A DNA stretch of 64,000 nucleotides. Source: Hydrogenothermus marinus. GTDB lineage: Bacteria > Aquificota > Aquificia > Aquificales > Hydrogenothermaceae. A program made the position numbers and the translations under genes. The DNA lies in contig NZ_REFO01000010.1 of the NCBI RefSeq assembly GCF_003688665.1, positions 372,001-436,000 on the forward strand, written 5' to 3'. The notes under the pieces were generated by a model that was given only the letters and a program-made list of their open reading frames with translations, had not been told where the DNA came from and ran no database searches. Of the stretch, positions 35,724 to 47,261 are shown one piece after another (position 1 is the stretch's first letter; each line of letters opens with the position of its first letter).

Positions 35724-36029
35724 TTACAGTTTTAACTCAGTTAAAGTATCAATATTTACATCTTTTCTAAGTCTATAAATAGCCATAATTAATCCTAATC
35801 CTATAGCTGCTTCAGCTGCTGCAATAGTAAGTATAAAGAATACAAAAACCTGACCTGCAACATCATGGAGTTTCATATCAAAAGCAACAAATGCAATATT
35901 AACTGCGTTTAACATCAATTCTGTAGAAATTAAAACAGCAATTATATTTCTTCTAATTATTATACCTACTAATCCAATAACCATTAAAAGACCGCTTAAA
36001 GCTATATAATATTCATAAGGGATAGACAT
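35724..36029 (-). CDS. nuoK: NADH-quinone oxidoreductase subunit K
   Basis: A three-helix membrane subunit of complex I, 101 residues, with the two membrane Glu residues in STELMLNAVN and AAEAAIGLGL. It lies one base after nuoJ. Confidence 0.97.
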   Translation of the reverse strand: MSIPYEYYIALSGLLMVIGLVGIIIRRNIIAVLISTELMLNAVNIAFVAFDMKLHDVAGQVFVFFILTIAAAEAAIGLGLIMAIYRLRKDVNIDTLTELKL

Positions 36030-36030
36030 A

Positions 36031-36552
36031 TTAATCCTCCTGCTCCTGTTTTTTACCTATTACTATAGCTCCAATCATTGCAACTAAAAGAATTAAAGAA
36101 GCTACTTCAAACGGGAATAAATATTTAGTAAAAAGCATTGTTGATACTGCTTTTGCATTACCAATTTTTTCTACAATCTCAGGAGAAAATATTCCAGTAT
36201 TTGATTTCCATGCTCCATATACAGATACATAAGCAAGTTCAAGGAAGATTAAAAATCCTATAGGAATTGATAAAAGCATATATTTAGGATCTATAGCTTT
36301 ACCTTTAAATTGAGGAACAGTAGATATTACTAAAACATAAAAAACAACTATAGCTACTGCATAAATTAAAAGTTGAAGAGCTCCAACAAGTTCTGCTCCA
36401 AGAGTAAAAAACAATCCTGAAATCATTATTAATACAGAAATAAGAGATAAAACTGTATAAACTAAATTTCTAAAAAATATAGCTCCAAGAGCAGATAATA
36501 CTGCTAAAGAAGAAAAACTCCAAAAAGCTATACTATTAAGATTTAACTCCAT
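36031..36552 (-). CDS. nuoJ: NADH-quinone oxidoreductase subunit J
   Basis: A five-helix membrane subunit of complex I, 173 residues. The family core ALQLLIYAVAIVVFYVLVI is present. It overlaps nuoI by ten bases and lies one base before nuoK. Confidence 0.95.
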   Translation of the reverse strand: MELNLNSIAFWSFSSLAVLSALGAIFFRNLVYTVLSLISVLIMISGLFFTLGAELVGALQLLIYAVAIVVFYVLVISTVPQFKGKAIDPKYMLLSIPIGFLIFLELAYVSVYGAWKSNTGIFSPEIVEKIGNAKAVSTMLFTKYLFPFEVASLILLVAMIGAIVIGKKQEQED

Positions 36553-37145
36553 TTAATATGCCCCCACAATTTTTTTCTAACATCATCATCTATCCAGATT
36601 CTATCAGGTTCATCATATCTTCTTTCATCAAAATCTCTTCCTCTTTCTGACATATCATCAATATGAATTACACAATCTTTCCTTTGATAAGTTGCAGTTT
36701 CATAACTATCTGTCATGATTATACAATCAACAGGACAAGCATCTACACATAATCCACAATAAAGACAGTTTAACAGATTCATATCAAATTTTGTAACTCT
36801 TTTTTTCCCATTTGGAAGTTGCTCAGCTTCAATATTAAATAAAGATGGTATTGGGCATGCTTGTTGACACATATAACAAGCTACACATCTACTTTCACCT
36901 TCATGTATTTCCATAAATTTTTCAAGTACTTTAAATGAAGGTGGCTCTTTACCATCTTTTACTCTATGAGCATGAGTGCCTCTAAATCTTTTTGGAGGTG
37001 TAAGTTTTTCAAAAGGATATTGTGTTGTAATAGTTCTTCTAAAAAAGTTTTTTATAGTTATTTTCATTCCTTTTATAAAGTCAATAAAAAATAGCTTTTC
37101 CATCTTAGAAAGCTTTGGTCTTTCTATATATTTAATTTTTACCAT
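36543..37145 (-). CDS. nuoI: NADH-quinone oxidoreductase subunit I
   Basis: A ferredoxin-like subunit with two 4Fe-4S clusters, held by CVACYMCQQACPI and CLYCGLCVDACPVDC. It relays electrons to quinone in the matrix arm of complex I. I start at the ATG at 37145, two bases after the nuoH stop; an upstream extension of the frame lies inside nuoH. The protein has 200 residues and a charged N-terminus with an amphipathic stretch that lies on the membrane. Confidence 0.96.
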   Translation of the reverse strand: MVKIKYIERPKLSKMEKLFFIDFIKGMKITIKNFFRRTITTQYPFEKLTPPKRFRGTHAHRVKDGKEPPSFKVLEKFMEIHEGESRCVACYMCQQACPIPSLFNIEAEQLPNGKKRVTKFDMNLLNCLYCGLCVDACPVDCIIMTDSYETATYQRKDCVIHIDDMSERGRDFDERRYDEPDRIWIDDDVRKKLWGHIKWS

Positions 37146-37147
37146 TG

Positions 37148-38155
37148 TTATCCAAATATTATTATCCAGATTGCGACAATAAATATATTTATTAAAGAAA
37201 GAGGAAGCATTACTTTCCATGCAATTTCAGTTATCTGATCAACTCTATATCTTGGAAGAGTCCAATGTACCCATAAAAAGAACATAAACATCATAGCAAG
37301 TTTTAAGAAGAACCATATAAATGGTGAAATTGGACCAAATATATGAGGGCCATTCCAACCACCAAAGAATAATATTACAGCTATTGCACTTAAAACAAAT
37401 GTAGCTATATACCATTCAGCAAGTGGGAATAAACCAAATTTCATTGCAGAATATTCTGTATTATATCCAGAAACAAGCTCTGCTTCTGCTTCTTGAACAT
37501 CAAAAGGAGTTCTTCCAGTTTCTGCAAGGATAGCAAAAAGTATAACAATAAAACCAAGAATATTAGGAATTATAAACCATAGTCCTTGTTGAGCTTCTAC
37601 AATTCCTTTTAATGAGAAAGTACCAGCTTGCATTATAGGGCCAACCATTGCAAAACCAAGAGCAACTTCATAACCAATTAAAACAGCTGCTTTTCTTAAT
37701 CCACCAATCATAGGATATTTTGAGTTTGATGCCCATCCAGCGAAGATAACGCCATATACAGAGATACTACCAAATGCTAATGCAAGAATTAAACCTACAT
37801 TTAAATCAGTAATATATGGCTTAATTTCATATCCAAATATATTTATAGGTTCTCCAAAAGGAACAACAGCTAATATAAGTATTGCAGGAACAAAAGCCAT
37901 TAAAGATGCAAGATAGAATAAAAATTTATCTACACCTTCAGGCACTATATCTTCTTTAGTTAAAACCTTTAAAGCATCTGCTATAGGTTGAAGAAGCCCA
38001 TGCCATCCAACATGTAAAGGTCCTGGTCTTTGTTGTACATGGCCAGCAAATTTTCTTTCTACCCATGTTAAATATGCTGCAAGGAGAAACATACCAATTA
38101 TAAATACTAAAGATTTTATACCTAAGGCTATACTTGTAATAATGAGCTCTTTCAA
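37148..38155 (-). CDS. nuoH: NADH-quinone oxidoreductase subunit H
   Basis: The membrane subunit that forms the quinone pocket with NuoB and NuoD. The 335-residue protein has about eight helices with RKFAGHVQQRPGP and LAETGRTPFDVQEAEAELV. The start is TTG at 38155; a GAGG about ten bases upstream supports it. It is the first gene in the nuoHIJKLMN run and divergent from metG. The nuoA-D and nuoG genes are not in the window. Confidence 0.96.
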   Translation of the reverse strand: MKELIITSIALGIKSLVFIIGMFLLAAYLTWVERKFAGHVQQRPGPLHVGWHGLLQPIADALKVLTKEDIVPEGVDKFLFYLASLMAFVPAILILAVVPFGEPINIFGYEIKPYITDLNVGLILALAFGSISVYGVIFAGWASNSKYPMIGGLRKAAVLIGYEVALGFAMVGPIMQAGTFSLKGIVEAQQGLWFIIPNILGFIVILFAILAETGRTPFDVQEAEAELVSGYNTEYSAMKFGLFPLAEWYIATFVLSAIAVILFFGGWNGPHIFGPISPFIWFFLKLAMMFMFFLWVHWTLPRYRVDQITEIAWKVMLPLSLINIFIVAIWIIIFG

Positions 38156-38324
38156 CTTTATATTACCTCTTTCTGCCAGATTTGGTAAAAAATATTACCA
38201 TAAGAATAAAAAAAATTAAACAGTGTTTGATTTTATAATTTATTTTTACTGCAGAATATCTATTTTCCGATTTATTCCTTAGTTATAGTAAAATACTATT
38301 AATTAACTTTTACCAATGAGGTAA

Positions 38325-40229
<1,905 letters not shown>

Positions 40230-40242
40230 ATAAGGTTAGAAA

Positions 40243-40728
40243 TTGGAATATAAATATCTAACACAAGAGATTAAAAATAAGATAGATTATTTTAAAAATA
40301 AATATCTTGTAAAAGAACAGGCTATTATTCCTTCTCTTCATGTTATTTTAGAAGTTTATAGAGATATTCCCCATGAAGCAGTTAGAGAGCTTTCTGAATA
40401 TCTACAAGTGCCAGAAGCAGATATAGAAGGGATAGTTAGTTTTTATGATATGTTTCGTCATAAAAAGAATGCAAGACATCATATTAGACTTTGTAGAAAT
40501 TTACCATGTCATTTAGCAGGAAGTAAAAAATTTTTAAAAATACTTGAAAAACTTACAGGAGCAAAAGCAGGAGAACATAGCCCTGATGGAAAATGGTATA
40601 TAGAACTTGTTGAATGTATTGGTAGCTGTGCAATAGCACCAGCTTTTTTAATAAATAATGATTTATATGATGGAAGTAAAATAAAAACAGAACAAGACTT
40701 AAAAGAAATTCTTGATAGGTATGAGTAA
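40243..40728 (+). CDS. nuoE: NADH-quinone oxidoreductase subunit E
   Basis: The thioredoxin-like 2Fe-2S subunit of the NADH module, 161 residues, with ligands Cys84, Cys89, Cys125 and Cys129 (CRNLPC and CIGSC). The start is TTG at 40243. It abuts nuoF directly (TAA then ATG), so the two are coupled. Confidence 0.95.
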   Translation: MEYKYLTQEIKNKIDYFKNKYLVKEQAIIPSLHVILEVYRDIPHEAVRELSEYLQVPEADIEGIVSFYDMFRHKKNARHHIRLCRNLPCHLAGSKKFLKILEKLTGAKAGEHSPDGKWYIELVECIGSCAIAPAFLINNDLYDGSKIKTEQDLKEILDRYE

Positions 40729-42015
40729 ATGAGTATAAGAGATAAAATACCTCATCTTCCAGAAATATATGCAGATAGTAATATAAATCTTCTACTTAGA
40801 AGAGCTAAAGAAAATAGAACTGTAGATATAGAAGAGTATGAAACTACAGGAGGATATTCTGCTTTAAGAAAAGCTTTAAATAAATTTACACCAGAAGATA
40901 TAATTGTCCTTGTAGAAGAAAGTACCCTTAGAGGTAGGGGTGGAGCAGGTTTTCCAACTGGAAGAAAATGGAGATTTGTAATTCAAAATCCAAAACCTAG
41001 ATACCTAATCTGTAATGCAGACGAATCAGAACCAGGAACTTTCAAAGACAGAATAATAATAGAAAGAGATCCACATCTTTTAATAGAAGGAATGATTATT
41101 TCTGCTTATGCAATAGGAGCAGAAAAAGGTTTTATTTATATTAGAGGAGAATATCCTGCAGGATATATGATATTAGAAAATGCAATTAATGAAGCTTATG
41201 AAAGAGGATACTTAGGTAAAAATATACTTGGAACTGATTTTTCATTTGATTTATATGTTTATAGAGGAGCAGGAGCTTATATCTGCGGTGAAGAAACTGC
41301 TTTAATTGAAAGTTTAGAAGGAAGAAGAGGACACCCAAGACTAAAACCACCTTATCCACCACAGGTGGGACTTTTTGGAAGGCCAACAGTTGTAAATAAT
41401 GTAGAAACATTATCTAACATTCCAATAATAGTAACTTATGAGCAGTATTTTATGCATATAGGACCAGCAGGTTATTATGGCCCAAAACTTTTTCCAGTAA
41501 GTGGAAAGGTAAAAAAACCTGGTGTCTATGAATCAACTATGGATATTACTTTAAATGAGCTTATAGATATAGCAGGAGGGCCTATTGGAAAACCTAAGGC
41601 AGTATTTTCAGGAGCTTTAGGAGTTTATCATCCAGATGAGTTTGATACACCTATGGATTACTCACCAAAAGGATTTGGAGGAACAGGAACAACTATAGTT
41701 TTAAACGAAGAAGACTGTATAATAGATTCTCTTATTGTAATAGCAAACTTTTTCCATCATGAAAGTTGTGGAAAATGTACACCTTGTAGAGTTGGAACAT
41801 ATGAGCAGTTTAATATTCTAAAAAAATTCCAAGAAGGAACTGCTACAGAAAAAGATTTAGACCTTTTAATACATCTTGGTAAAAATATACCTATTGGCTC
41901 TATTTGTGGACTTGGTTATTCTGCACCAAATGCTATAATGGATGCAATAAGAAAATTTAGAGATGAGTTTGAGGCACATATTAATGGAAAATGTCCTGGA
42001 GGGGTATGCTTTTGA
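40729..42015 (+). CDS. nuoF: NADH-quinone oxidoreductase subunit F
   Basis: Binds NADH and FMN and has one 4Fe-4S cluster. The glycine-rich NADH site RGRGGAGFPTGRKW, the FMN region GAGAYICGEETAL and the cluster ligands in ESCGKCTPCRVG plus a later Cys are all present. The length is 428 residues. The C-terminus overlaps the start of the TPR gene. Confidence 0.97.
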   Translation: MSIRDKIPHLPEIYADSNINLLLRRAKENRTVDIEEYETTGGYSALRKALNKFTPEDIIVLVEESTLRGRGGAGFPTGRKWRFVIQNPKPRYLICNADESEPGTFKDRIIIERDPHLLIEGMIISAYAIGAEKGFIYIRGEYPAGYMILENAINEAYERGYLGKNILGTDFSFDLYVYRGAGAYICGEETALIESLEGRRGHPRLKPPYPPQVGLFGRPTVVNNVETLSNIPIIVTYEQYFMHIGPAGYYGPKLFPVSGKVKKPGVYESTMDITLNELIDIAGGPIGKPKAVFSGALGVYHPDEFDTPMDYSPKGFGGTGTTIVLNEEDCIIDSLIVIANFFHHESCGKCTPCRVGTYEQFNILKKFQEGTATEKDLDLLIHLGKNIPIGSICGLGYSAPNAIMDAIRKFRDEFEAHINGKCPGGVCF

Positions 42016-43151
42016 GAGTATTAATAATACTGCTTTTTATTTTTAGTTTTTCATTTGCAGGAAAAAATCCAGAACTTCAAAAGCTTCTTGCAATAATACA
42101 AGGAAGTTTTAATGATAAAGTTTATACAATAACTATACAAAAAGCGAAAGAGTATTTACAAAAAGCACCAAAAGATGATAAATATAGAGAAAAAGTTTTA
42201 GAAATTCTTGCATATAGTTATATAAAATCAGGAAATTTAGAAGGATTAAAAACATTACTACCAAACTTAGAAACTGAGAATATCTCAAAAGATGCAAAAA
42301 TAAATATTTATAAACTTGCTTACTCATCTTTTAAAAATCCAGATGATAAGGTAGATGTTTTACTTAAACTTTATAATGAGACTAAAGATTCTAAATATTT
42401 AATTTCAGCAGTAGATATTTTATTTGAAAATAAAAAATGGGAAGAAATTACACACCTTCCATATGATAAAGAGATAAACCATATAAAAGCTTTTGCTTAT
42501 TATAAACTTGGTAAATATCAAGCTTTTTTAGATTATACTCAAGATTTATCTAAATTCAAAAATGATAAAAAAATTTTAGATAATATCTATTACTATAGAG
42601 GGTTATCATACTTAAAACTAAACAAGAAAGATTTAGCTATTAAAGAGTTTGAAAAAATAGAAAACAAAACACCTGATATTTTAAAGTTCTTAGCAGATTA
42701 TTACATAAAAAGTAAAAAGTTTGAGAAAGCAGAAGAATATCTAAAACCATTAATTAAGTATGATAAAGCTTTTGCAAGTTTTTATTTAGGATTAATTTAT
42801 GAAAACAAGAAAGAATACCAGAAAGCTTACAAATATTATAAAAATCTTTTAAAAGAAGAAAATGATTATTCAAAATTAGCTACTGTAAAAATTTTAAAAC
42901 TTAAAGCTAAAAAATTAGTTCCAAAAGAAGATTTTTATTCGATAAGAATAGTTCTTTATAAAAAACAAGAAACTGCAAAAAAATTTATAGAAAAACATAA
43001 TTTAAATCAATGTTTTATATATCCATATAAACATTTTTATGGAGTATATTGTGGCCTTTACTTAGATAAAGAACAAGCAAAGGAACATTTAAAAGAGTTT
43101 AGAAAAAAAACAAAAGTTAAAGATATTTTAGTTGATAAAATTAATATTTAA
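42006..43151 (+). CDS. Exported tetratricopeptide-repeat protein
   Basis: A 381-residue protein with a short signal peptide (hydrophobic residues about 4-17, ending FSFA). The rest consists of helix pairs that look like TPRs, for example YLKLNKKDLAIKEFEKIENK and SFYLGLIYENKKEYQKAYKYYKN, with a C-terminal domain that may be SPOR-like. It probably acts in the periplasm as a scaffold. I start at the ATG at 42006 behind GGAGGGG; a TTG at 42012 is also possible. It follows nuoF by overlap, and its stop overlaps that of the convergent UDG gene. Confidence 0.75.
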   Translation: MLLRVLIILLFIFSFSFAGKNPELQKLLAIIQGSFNDKVYTITIQKAKEYLQKAPKDDKYREKVLEILAYSYIKSGNLEGLKTLLPNLETENISKDAKINIYKLAYSSFKNPDDKVDVLLKLYNETKDSKYLISAVDILFENKKWEEITHLPYDKEINHIKAFAYYKLGKYQAFLDYTQDLSKFKNDKKILDNIYYYRGLSYLKLNKKDLAIKEFEKIENKTPDILKFLADYYIKSKKFEKAEEYLKPLIKYDKAFASFYLGLIYENKKEYQKAYKYYKNLLKEENDYSKLATVKILKLKAKKLVPKEDFYSIRIVLYKKQETAKKFIEKHNLNQCFIYPYKHFYGVYCGLYLDKEQAKEHLKEFRKKTKVKDILVDKINI

Positions 43152-43783
43152 TCAGAATAAGCAAGTTCAATAGCTTTTTTAATATCTTCTTTTAAAGTAT
43201 CTTTCGCAGAAGGATTTCTTAGAACATAAGCAGGATGGAAAGTTAAGATCAAATATTTATCTTTCCAGTTTATTATTTGTCCTCTTTCTTTTGTAATTGC
43301 TACATTTCTTTCAAGGAAAGCCCTTGCTGCTGCTGCTCCAAGAAGGCACAAAACTTTTGGGTTTATTATCTGTATTTGTTTTTCTAAATATGGAAAACAT
43401 GCCTCTTGTTCCCAAGGGGTAGGAGTTCTATTATTTGGAGGTCTACATTTATTTATATTTGAAATATAAAATTCTTCTCTTTTATGTCCAAGTTCTTCAA
43501 TAATAGATGTTAGTAGCTTTCCAGCCCTTCCAACAAAAGGTCTTCCAAGTCTATCTTCATCTGCTCCTGGAGCTTCACCAACAAACATGAGTTTTGCATT
43601 TATATTACCTTCTCCTAATACTGCTTGAGTTCTTGATTTATATAAATCACATTTAGTACATTTTTGAATTTCTTCATTAATCTCTTTTAAAAGCTTAATT
43701 TTATCCTGTTGCATGTTATCCTTTTCTACGAAAATTTCATCTATTCCTAACTCTTTTAATATTCTAAAATAGTTTTTATCCAT
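43148..43783 (-). CDS. Uracil-DNA glycosylase, family 4 (4Fe-4S)
   Basis: Removes uracil from DNA, important in a thermophile where cytosine deaminates fast. The family 4 motifs are [36 protein letters not shown] and the catalytic-region HPAYVLRNP. The iron-sulfur ligands are CTKC near the N-terminus plus later Cys residues (KCRPP, EACF). The length of 211 residues is typical. Confidence 0.95.
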   Translation of the reverse strand: MDKNYFRILKELGIDEIFVEKDNMQQDKIKLLKEINEEIQKCTKCDLYKSRTQAVLGEGNINAKLMFVGEAPGADEDRLGRPFVGRAGKLLTSIIEELGHKREEFYISNINKCRPPNNRTPTPWEQEACFPYLEKQIQIINPKVLCLLGAAAARAFLERNVAITKERGQIINWKDKYLILTFHPAYVLRNPSAKDTLKEDIKKAIELAYSD

Positions 43784-43787
43784 TTTC

Positions 43788-45140
43788 TTATTTTCCTTTA
43801 AACAAAATTGAAAATGCTTCTTTTATATTTTTAACTAATTTTATACCTTTTTCTTTTATATCTGAATTATATGGGATCATTATATTGCTAATTCCAAACT
43901 TTTTACATTCTTTTAATCTTAAATCTGTATAATAAACAGATCTTATTTCTCCTGTAAGGCCAAGTTCTCCAAAAGCAGCGAAATTTTTATCAATTGGCTT
44001 TTCTAAAGCTGAAGATATTATAGCAATTGCAACAGGTAAATCTACTGCAGGTTCTTTTATATGCATTCCACCAACTACATTTATAAAAATATCTTTATCT
44101 TTTAAAAATAGATTTAACTCTTTTTCAAGTATTGCAGTGATAATAGAAACTCTGTTTATATCTATTCCTTGAGATCTTCTTTGTGGTACTGCATAAACTG
44201 TTTTTGATACCAATGCTTGAATTTCTATTAAAACTGGCTTTGAACCTTCTGTAAATGGGAATATAATACTTCCTGATTTTCCTTCTGGCTTTTCTGATAA
44301 GAAAAATGAAGAAGGGTCTTTTATCTCTTTTAAGCCTTTAGAAGTCATACTAAAAACTGCAAGTTCTCCAGCGGCACCAAATCTATTTTTTATAAGCTTT
44401 AAAACTCTATATGCATGGCCTCTTTCTCCTTCAAAATATGCTACTGTATCAACTAAATGTTCTAAAACTTTTGGTCCTGCTATACTTCCTTCTTTTGTTA
44501 TCTGTCCTACTAAGACAGTTGGAATATTTTTTTGTTTTGCTATTTCTGTAAGTTTTCCACTTACTTCTTTTACTTGAGAAACAGAACCTGCAGTTGATTC
44601 AAGCTCTTGAGAGTAAACAGTTTGAACAGAATCTAATATTATAAAATCTGGATTTTCTTTTTCAATAGCATTTAGGATATTTTCTAAATTTGTATCTGCA
44701 AGAATTAATACATTTTCATGGATTGCATCTATTCTTTTTCCTCTTATAAATATTTGTTGTGCTGATTCTTCACCTGATACATAAAGCACTTTTTTATTAT
44801 TTTTTGCAAGATTGTAAGCAATTTGAAGTAAAAGAGTAGATTTACCTATCCCTGGTTCTCCTGATAAAAGTATTACTTGACCTGGCACTATTCCACCACC
44901 AAGGGCTTCATCAAGAGTTGGAATATATGTTGAGATTCTATCTATGTTTAATGTTTCATTTATGCTACTTAAAGGCTTTACAGAAATTTCAGATTTAATA
45001 GAATAATTACCAGATTTTTTATTTGTTATTTTTTCTTCAACAAAACTTCCAAAAGCTCCACAATTACTACATTTTCCAGCCCATTTGAAAGATTTAGCTC
45101 CACATTTGGAGCAAACATAAACTGTTTTTACTTTTGCCAA
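43788..45140 (-). CDS. radA: DNA repair protein RadA (Sms)
   Basis: A RecA-like ATPase that helps branch migration in recombination. The N-terminal zinc finger has CSKCGAKSFKWAGKCSNC, then Walker A GEPGIGKST, the RadA-specific LIKNRFGAAGE and a C-terminal Lon-like domain with the GGMHIKEPAVDLPVA region. The length is 450 residues. It lies four bases upstream of the UDG gene in one transcript. Confidence 0.97.
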   Translation of the reverse strand: MAKVKTVYVCSKCGAKSFKWAGKCSNCGAFGSFVEEKITNKKSGNYSIKSEISVKPLSSINETLNIDRISTYIPTLDEALGGGIVPGQVILLSGEPGIGKSTLLLQIAYNLAKNNKKVLYVSGEESAQQIFIRGKRIDAIHENVLILADTNLENILNAIEKENPDFIILDSVQTVYSQELESTAGSVSQVKEVSGKLTEIAKQKNIPTVLVGQITKEGSIAGPKVLEHLVDTVAYFEGERGHAYRVLKLIKNRFGAAGELAVFSMTSKGLKEIKDPSSFFLSEKPEGKSGSIIFPFTEGSKPVLIEIQALVSKTVYAVPQRRSQGIDINRVSIITAILEKELNLFLKDKDIFINVVGGMHIKEPAVDLPVAIAIISSALEKPIDKNFAAFGELGLTGEIRSVYYTDLRLKECKKFGISNIMIPYNSDIKEKGIKLVKNIKEAFSILFKGK

Positions 45141-45152
45141 AGGTTTCTCCTA

Positions 45153-45180
45153 TTGAAAATATATAAAAAAATGATATAAT
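45153..45180 (+). promoter_or_regulatory. Promoter of tRNA-Cys
   Basis: TTGAAA (45153-45158), a 16-base spacer and TATAAT (45175-45180), 14 bases before the tRNA. It lies in the 54 bases between radA and the tRNA gene. Confidence 0.75.
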
Positions 45181-45194
45181 TTTAAACCTCTAAT

Positions 45195-45266
45195 GGCGGA
45201 GTAGCCAAGTGGTAAGGCAGGGGACTGCAAATCCCTTATACGCCGGTTCGATTCCGGCCTCCGCCT
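45195..45266 (+). tRNA. tRNA-Cys (GCA)
   Basis: A 72-base tRNA with a seven-pair acceptor stem (GGCGGAG/CTCCGCC), the anticodon GCA in the loop CTGCAAA and the discriminator U73 that CysRS reads. The CCA end is not encoded. The 3' end touches the last base of the convergent dxs gene. Confidence 0.97.
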
Positions 45267-47171
45267 TCAAGCTTTTTTCATAAAAACAAAATCTTTGTTA
45301 AAAATCTTTTTATAAATATTCTCAGCTATCTGCTCTGGTAAAAGTCCTAAATCTTTTTCAAGTAAATTAACACTTCCATGCTCTATAAATTTATCAGGAA
45401 TACCAAACCTTATTAATCTATTTTCATAATCATTATCCATTATAAATTCTGCTATTGCAGAGCCAAATCCACCATTTAAACTTCCATCTTCTCCCGTAAT
45501 AATAAACTGATGGGTATTTAAAATATGCTTTAATAATTCTTTATCTATAGGCCTTATAAATCTTGCATTTACAACTGTAATATCTATACCTTTTGTTTTT
45601 AATATTCTTCTTACTTCTAAAGCTTTTTGAACATATCTTCCAACTGCCAAAAATGCTATATCTTTACCTTCTTCTAAAACTTCCCAGCTACCAATAGGAA
45701 TTTCTTTAAATCCTTCTTTTATATCTCCAACTGCTTCTCCTCTTGGATATCTAATTGCAAAAGGTTTACCTGAGTTTAAGGCAGTATATAATAAATCTCT
45801 TAATTCTTGAGCATCTTTTGGAGCTGAAATTATTATTTCTGGAATAGCTCTTAAGAAAGAAATATCAAAAACTCCATGATGGGTTGGGCCATCAGCACCT
45901 ACTAATCCTGCCCTATCTATTGCAAAAACAACAGGTAGTTTTTGTAAAGCTATATCATGTATTACTTGATCATATGCTCTTTGTAAAAAAGTAGAGTAAA
46001 AAGATGCTACTGGTTTCAAACCTTCTACTGCGAGTCCTCCTGCAAAGGTAGCTGCATGTTGCTCTGCTATTCCAACATCAAAAAATCTATCTGGAAATCT
46101 TTGAGAAAATTCTAAAAGTCCTGAACCTTCTCTCATTGCAGGGGTTATAGCAACTATAGTTTCATCTTTTTCTGCAAGCTCACATAAAGCTTTCCCAAAA
46201 ACTTTACTCCAAGAAGGATTAACAGATGATTTTTTTGGCTCTCCTGTTATTTTATCAAAAGGAGACATTCCATGAAATGGAGTAGGATTTTCTTCAGCAG
46301 GTTTATATCCTTTCCCTTTTTGAGTAATTACATGAATTAAAATAGGTCCCCTCATCTGTTTTACATTTTCTAAAGTTTTTTCAAGATCAAAAAGATTATG
46401 TCCATCAATTGTTCCAACATAAGTAAATCCAAGTTCTTCAAATATTACACCAGGGGCAAAAAGCCCTTTTATATACTCTTCTAATTTCCTTGCTAATTTT
46501 GTTCCTTGTTTTCCGAAAATTTTATCTAATATCTCTTTTAAAGCCTGTCTTGGTTTTTGGAATACCTGATTTGTAATAATCTTATTAAAATATGTATAAA
46601 GAGCTCCAACATTTGGAGATATAGACATCTGATTATCATTAAGTATCACTATAAACTTGCTTGGATCAAGCCATCCTGCATTATTTAATGCCTCAAAGGC
46701 TTCTCCTGCTGTCATAGCACCATCACCAATTACTGCAACTGTATATCCTTCTTTCTTTAATAAATCTTTACCAACTCTCATACCTAAAGCCGCAGAAATA
46801 GATGTTGAGCTATGGCCTGCTCCAAAATGATCATATTTACTTTCTGATCTTTTTAAAAATCCTGATATTCCTTTATACTGTCTTAAAGTAGGGAATTCAT
46901 CTTTTCTACCTGTTAATATTTTATAAGCATAAGCTTGATGTCCAATATCCCAAACAATTCTATCAATTTCAGGATCAAATGCCATTAAAAGAGCAATTGT
47001 AAGTTCTACAACTCCAAGAGAAGGTCCAATATGTCCACCATTTTTAGAAGTAACTTCTATAATATATTCCCTTAATTCAGAAGCAAGAGTATTTATCTCT
47101 TCTTTTGATAATTTATGTAAATCTTTATAATCATTTATATTATTTAAAACTTTAAAATTTTTTAATGGCAT
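45267..47171 (-). CDS. dxs: 1-deoxy-D-xylulose-5-phosphate synthase
   Basis: The thiamine diphosphate enzyme that starts the MEP isoprenoid pathway from pyruvate and glyceraldehyde 3-phosphate. The motifs are GHSSTSISAALGM, GDGAMTAGEAFEALNNAGW (ThDP binding), the acid FDVGIAEQHAATFAGGLA and DRAGLVGADGPTHHG. The length of 634 residues is normal. Its stop codon abuts the convergent tRNA-Cys. Confidence 0.97.
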   Translation of the reverse strand: MPLKNFKVLNNINDYKDLHKLSKEEINTLASELREYIIEVTSKNGGHIGPSLGVVELTIALLMAFDPEIDRIVWDIGHQAYAYKILTGRKDEFPTLRQYKGISGFLKRSESKYDHFGAGHSSTSISAALGMRVGKDLLKKEGYTVAVIGDGAMTAGEAFEALNNAGWLDPSKFIVILNDNQMSISPNVGALYTYFNKIITNQVFQKPRQALKEILDKIFGKQGTKLARKLEEYIKGLFAPGVIFEELGFTYVGTIDGHNLFDLEKTLENVKQMRGPILIHVITQKGKGYKPAEENPTPFHGMSPFDKITGEPKKSSVNPSWSKVFGKALCELAEKDETIVAITPAMREGSGLLEFSQRFPDRFFDVGIAEQHAATFAGGLAVEGLKPVASFYSTFLQRAYDQVIHDIALQKLPVVFAIDRAGLVGADGPTHHGVFDISFLRAIPEIIISAPKDAQELRDLLYTALNSGKPFAIRYPRGEAVGDIKEGFKEIPIGSWEVLEEGKDIAFLAVGRYVQKALEVRRILKTKGIDITVVNARFIRPIDKELLKHILNTHQFIITGEDGSLNGGFGSAIAEFIMDNDYENRLIRFGIPDKFIEHGSVNLLEKDLGLLPEQIAENIYKKIFNKDFVFMKKA

Positions 47172-47261
47172 CTTTTTCTCCTAAAATGGAAATTTTGATT
47201 ATTGTATTATAAACTTATTTCAAATTTAATAAATTTCATCAATCATATATGAGGAAAGTCA

